Assembly: GCA_023974075.1 (NCBI GenBank)
Contig: CM043800.1
Span: forward strand, 8,664,982-8,728,981
Length of the DNA stretch: 64,000 nucleotides
Source: Chaenocephalus aceratus
Taxonomy: Eukaryota > Chordata > Actinopteri > Perciformes > Channichthyidae
Direction: 5' to 3'
Shown here: piece by piece, positions 59,642-64,000 of the stretch
Position numbering within the stretch: the stretch's first letter is position 1
Layout: each line of letters opens with the position of its first letter
The notes under the pieces: model-generated
Told to the model about the DNA's origin: nothing
Databases searched by the model: none
The model's input: only the letters and a program-made list of their open reading frames with translations
Program-made: the position numbers and the translations under genes

Positions 59642-60882
59642 GTAGGCAAAGAAAGCTAATATCCCATGTGTCTATTGGCTCTATCTTTGGACAGAGAAAT
59701 GCAGATTTGTGCCGAAAAAACCCCCACAAATGTAACACTTTCTCCTCCCACCTCAGCAAAAATACAACAGTTTGGAGCCAATAAATCTACAAGTGTAGGC
59801 TCAAAATATAGAATAGCAGCAAATTGACAATGTTTGAAAATGGAAGACGCACTCAGATCCTTTTTATGGTCCAAAAAAACTCCATAACAAGTAAAAATCC
59901 TGAATTCAAAATGTTACTTAAAGGGAACCTATCATGCAAAATGCACTTTTTGATGTATTTTATACATTAATATGTTTCCCCGGTGTGTCAGGGAACTCAC
60001 AAAGTGTCAGAAAACAAAACCCTCTCTCTTTTCCTCCGTACCCAAATTTCTAAAAACGGGGGTACAACAGAGCTGATCCAGATTTGCGTCCGATATGACG
60101 TCATTCAAATCATATCTATCAGCATACAGTAGCTATCAGAAACAATGCCTTATGTGTTTTGTACGGAGCCCTCGGGGACATAGAGAAGAAAAAAAACAAC
60201 TTTTAATTTAGCTCAATGTATTTCTGGGTCAATTCGGCAACACAGAAACCACAACAATGGAGCGGTTCATCGATTTTTACTTTGAGCTTGGCCTAAAATA
60301 TAAAGTTATAACATCAGTGCTTGGCAATAGGCACAGGTTTCACACAAGTGAAAGACACCTCAAGACAACACTCAGAGCGAGGGGACATGCACGTCGCAAA
60401 GCATACTCTGAGTTATTGACAGATTTGAATTTCGCGGATCAATAACACATGAATGACATTGTAAAAATACAAACAACATGACGTTACAATCATAGCAAGG
60501 TAGACAACGAGCTACAGGGTCGTTTTTAACAGAACAGTTCGATACGCGCCGTCATCCGAGTTAAACATCAAGAATTGGTCACAATCTGCAGCTTGAGGAG
60601 AGAAGAGTGCTAAGGGACCGTCGACAAACTGCAACCCCGAAAATATATACTCATAGAAAAATGCAATAACTTCATTTTTTTAAGATGTAGTGCTACCAAA
60701 ATCTCTTAACACATCAATGGTTATGTTTTTGTTACAGTATAACACTTATTTTGAATAAATATGCTTTAAAATATTGTTCAGGATATTTTATTTCAAACTA
60801 TTTTAAATTACTTTGATATTTTACAATGTACTGCAACCAAACCACTTTCACACATCAATAGTACATTGCTGCTCATACTAAA
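59642..60882. other. Intron after exon F
   Basis: From 59922 a TTAA-AGGGAACCTATCATGC repeat begins, with the short ORF at 60257 inside or beside it; its right end is not identified. The next osbpl10 exon is not found here. Confidence 0.5.
60257..60445 (+). CDS. Short ORF, possible N-terminus of an integrase-like transposase
   Basis: 62 codons from ATG in a fair context (A at -3) to TAA: MERFIDFYFELGLKYKVITS, then HTSERHLKTTLRARGHARRK. The spacing of a helical segment, SERHLK and a basic end looks like a helix-turn-helix at the start of fish integrase-type genes, but that is from memory and weak. It lies beside a TTAA-AGGG repeat (59922 on). Could be a transposon remnant or chance. Confidence 0.3.
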   Translation: MERFIDFYFELGLKYKVITSVLGNRHRFHTSERHLKTTLRARGHARRKAYSELLTDLNFADQ

Positions 60883-60902
60883 TCATCCATCCATCCATCC
60901 AT
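60883..60902 (-). repeat. (GATG)n 3' tail of the RTE element
   Basis: About five CATC units on the + strand, read as GATG in the element's orientation. RTE-clade LINEs end in short tandem repeats rather than poly(A); this marks the 3' end of the insertion. Confidence 0.8.
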
Positions 60903-60912
60903 CTTCTCCCGC

Positions 60913-63900
60913 TTATCCGTGGTCGGGTCGCGGGGGTAGCAGTTCCAGCAGAGAGCCCCAAACTTTCTTTTCCCTGGCGACATCAACCAGCTCTGACTGG
61001 GGGATCCCAAGGCGCTCCCAGGCCAGCGAAGAGATATAATCCCTCCACCTGGTCCTAGGTCTACCCCTTGGTCTCTTCCCAGCTGGACGTGCCTGGAACA
61101 CCTCCCTAGGGAGGCGCCCAGGTGGCATCCTAACTAGGTGCCCGAACCACCTCAACTGGCTTCTTTCGACGCGAAGGAGGAGCGGCTCAACTCCGAGTCC
61201 CTCCCTGATGACCGAACTTCTCACCTTATCTCTAAGGGAGACACCAGCCACCCGGCGGAGGAAACCCATCTCGGCCGCTTGTATCCGCGATCTCGTTCTT
61301 TCGGTCATGACCCATCCTTCATGACCATAGGTGAGGGTAGGAACGAAAATGGCCCGGTAGACAGAGAGCTTTGCCTTCTGGCTCAGCTCCCTTTTCGTCA
61401 CAACGGTGCGGTAAAGCGACTGCAGTACCGCTCCCGCTGCTCCGATTCTCCGGCCCATCTCACGCTCCATTGTTCCCTCACTCGAGAACAAGACCCCGAG
61501 ATACTTGAACTCCTTCACTTGGGGTAAGGACTCATTCCCTACTTGGAGTGGACAGTCCATCGGTTTCCTGCTGAGAACCATGGCCTCAGATTTGGAGGTG
61601 CTGATCCTCATCCCAGCCGCTTCACACTCGGTTGCGAACCGATCCAGTGAGTGCTGAAGGTCGCAGACCGATGAAGCCATCAGAACCACATCATCTGCAA
61701 AAAGCAGTGGTGCAATCCTTAGTCCACCGAACTGCAGACCCCCCCCCCCACGACTACGCCTCGAAATCCGATCCATGTATATTACAAACAGGATTGGTGA
61801 CAAAGCGCAGCCCTGGCGGAGGCCAACCCTCACCGGAAATGGGTCCGACTTACTGCCGAGGACCCGGACACAGCTCTCGCTTTGGGAGTACAGAGATTGG
61901 ATGGCCCTGAGTAGAGACCCCCTCACCCCATACTCCCGCAGCACCTCCCACAGTAACTCCCTGGGAACCCGGTCATACGCCTTCTCCAAGTCTACAAAAC
62001 ACATGTAGACCGGATAAGCGTACTCCCAGGCCCCCTCCAGGATCCTTGCGAGAGTAAAAAGCTGATCCGTCGTTCCACGACCAGGACGGAATCCGCATTG
62101 TTCCTCCTCAATCTGAGGTTCGACAATCGGCCTGACCCTCCTTTCAAGTACCTTGGAGTAAACTTTCCCGGGGAGGCTGAGTAGTGTGATGCCTCTGTAA
62201 TTGGCACACACCCTCTGATCCCCCTTTTTGAACAGGGGGACCACCACCCCGGTCTGCCACTCCTTCGGTACTGTTTCCGACTTCCACGCAACGTTGATGA
62301 GACGTGTCAACCATGACAGTCCCTCAACACCCAGAGCCTTCAGCATTTCCGGGCGGATCTCATCCACCCCCGGGGCTTTGCCACTGTGGAGTTGTTTAAC
62401 GACCTCAGTGACCTCCCACCGGGAGATTGGTGTTGATCCCCCGTCATACTCCAGCTCTGCCTCTAACATAGAGGGCGGAGTTGTCGGGTTCAGGAGTTCC
62501 TCAAAGTGTTCCTTCCAACGCCCCAACACTCCATCAGTTGAGGTCAACAACGTCCCATCCTTACTGTACACAGCTTGGATGGTTCCCTGCTTCCCCCTCC
62601 TGAGGTGTCGGACAGTTTTCCAGAACAACTTTGGTGCCGCCCGAAAGTCCTTCTCCATGTCTTCTCCAAACTTCTCCCACACCCGCTGCTTTGCCTCGGC
62701 CACGGATGAGGCTGCTGCCCTTCGGGCCTGTCGGTACCTTGCAACTGCCTCGGGAGTCCCCCGGGATAACAAATCCCTGAAGGCCTCCTTCTTCAGTCGG
62801 ACGGCTTCCCTGACCACCGGTGTCCACCAGGAGGTTCGAGGGTTACCGCCCCTTGAGGCACCTAGGACCTTGAGACCACAGCTCCCCACCGCGGCTTCGG
62901 CAATAGAGGCTTTGAACACCGACCACTCTGGTTCAATGTCCCCAACCTCCACAGGAATGCCCGAAAAGCTCCGCCGGAGGTGTGAGTTGAAGGCCTCCTG
63001 AACTTGGGCCTCCTCCAGACGTTCCCAGTTCACCCGAACTACACGTTTGGGCTTACCAGGTCTATCCAGAGGCTTCCCCCGCCACTCGACCCAACTCACC
63101 ACCAGATGGTGATCAGTTGACAACTCCGCCCCTCTCTTTACCCGAGTGTCCAAAACATACGGCCTCAGGTCCGATGATACGATAACGAAATCGATCATGG
63201 ACCTTCTGCCTAGGGTGCTCTGGTACCACGTACACTTATGAGCATCCTTATGTTCGAACATGGTGTTTGTTATGGCCAATCCATGACTAGCACAGAAGTC
63301 CAGTAACAAACCACCACTCCGGTTCAGATCAGGGGGGCCGTTCCTCCCAATCACGCCCCTCCAAGTGTCTCCATCATTGCCCACATGTGCGTTGAAGTCT
63401 CCCAGCAAGACTAAGGAGTCCCCTTCAGGAGCCCCATACAGGACTCTTTCCAGGGTCTCCAAGAAGGCCGAATACTCTGAACTGCTGTTGGGTGCATAAG
63501 CACACACAACAGTCAGAGTTTTCCCCCCCATAACCCGCAGGCGTAGGGAGGCGACCCTCTCGTCCACTGGGGTAAACTCCAACAACGAAGCACCTAACCG
63601 GGGACTTGTGAGTATCCCCACACCCGCCCGGCGCCTCACACCTTGAGCAACTCCGGAGAAGAATAGAGTCCAACCCCTATCCAGAAGTAAGGTTCCAGAG
63701 CCGACGCTGTGCGTAGAGGTGAGCCCAACCAGATCCAACTGGTACCGCTCCACCTCCCGCACAAGCTCCGGCTCCTTCCCCCCCAGAGAGGTGACGTTCC
63801 ACGTCCCCAAAGCCAGCTTCTGCCGCCCGGGTCTGGTCCGTCGAGACCCTCCGCTTTCACTGCCACCCTTCTGGCAGCGCACCCGACCCCATCGATGTTT

Positions 63901-64000
63901 CCCGTAGGTGGTGGGCCCGCGGGACGGAGAAGCGGAGGTGTTGCCCACGTTGCCTTTTCGGGCTGGGCCCGGCCGGGCTCCGTGGCAAGCCCGGCCACCA
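60913..64000 (-). mobile_element. RTE-clade (Rex3-like) LINE with intact endonuclease/RT ORF, 5' end outside window
   Basis: One frame is open from the window edge to TAA at 60913, at least 1011 codons from the first GTG and still open upstream, so the true start is outside. Numbered from that GTG, residues 48-290 are an APE-type endonuclease (GTWNVTS 48-54, GDFNAHVG 183-190, TDHHLV 278-283). Reverse transcriptase follows at about 520-830 ([10 protein letters not shown] 651-660, RQGCALSP 711-718, FADD 750-753). The C-terminal region ends in [16 protein letters not shown] and a basic [13 protein letters not shown] tract. Only about 11 bp separate the stop from a GATG repeat (60883-60902), as expected of RTE/Rex3 elements. 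No frameshift or stop is seen, so this is a young copy. Confidence 0.9.

Noticed and set aside
61138..63001. + strand ORFs of 92-257 codons at the right end
   Set aside because: Antisense shadows of the RTE element's reading frame, without motifs.

Overview
The window looks like part of a teleost fish chromosome. The evidence is one intron-rich vertebrate gene on the + strand (an oxysterol-binding-protein relative, best match ORP10/osbpl10) embedded in a dense fish-type repeat landscape: many hAT elements with intact 8-bp target duplications, Tc1-like transposons, an RTE/Rex3-like LINE with a (GATG)n tail, L2/CR1/Rex1- and L1/Tx1-type LINEs, a DIRS element, TTAA-flanked MITEs and long (CA)n microsatellites. 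Family names rest on remembered sequence features; no database search was run.

Gene. Six coding exons are visible at 8539-8631, 15594-15894, 23287-23405, 40788-40943, 46943-47468 and 59455-59641. All have GT/AG boundaries and their phases join without a break. They encode the linker after the (unseen, upstream) PH domain and most of the OSBP-related lipid-transfer domain. The 5' exons lie before the window, and the last exons lie beyond the final visible donor. A possible alternative first exon (ATG 39823, donor after 39888), preceded by a GC box and a CAG repeat, would splice in phase to exon 4 and give a short protein lacking the PH domain.

Introns. 1-8.5 kb: degenerate repeats, a perfect 112-bp palindrome with a second hairpin beside it, a TTAA MITE, and a BED-finger hAT (4450-7979) containing a long-inverted-repeat element. 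9-12.8 kb: three hATs almost end to end. 13.7-14.7 kb: another hAT. 16.2-21.5 kb: a four-deep nest of DNA transposons. 24.3-24.9 kb: a Harbinger-like MITE. 26.4-30.8 kb: a TTAA MITE split by a DIRS element. 31.9-38.6 kb: two copies of one small hAT family flanking an L1-type LINE that itself holds a solo LTR, a MITE and an L2 fragment. 41.2-42.7 kb: a dead Tc1 element. 43.6-44.5 and 50.1-51.2 kb: further hATs. 52.4-57.4 kb: a Tc1-like transposon in which a 40-bp piece of its own transposase gene has been amplified about 49 times, also invaded by a LINE carrying a MITE. 60.9-64 kb: an RTE-type LINE with an open reading frame of at least 1011 codons that runs off the window edge and is the only mobile element here that looks intact.

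No rRNA, functional tRNA, CRISPR array or second host gene was found. The most notable points are the transposase-derived minisatellite, the candidate internal promoter of osbpl10, the DIRS copy with its circle-junction-like internal repeat, and the twin palindromes.
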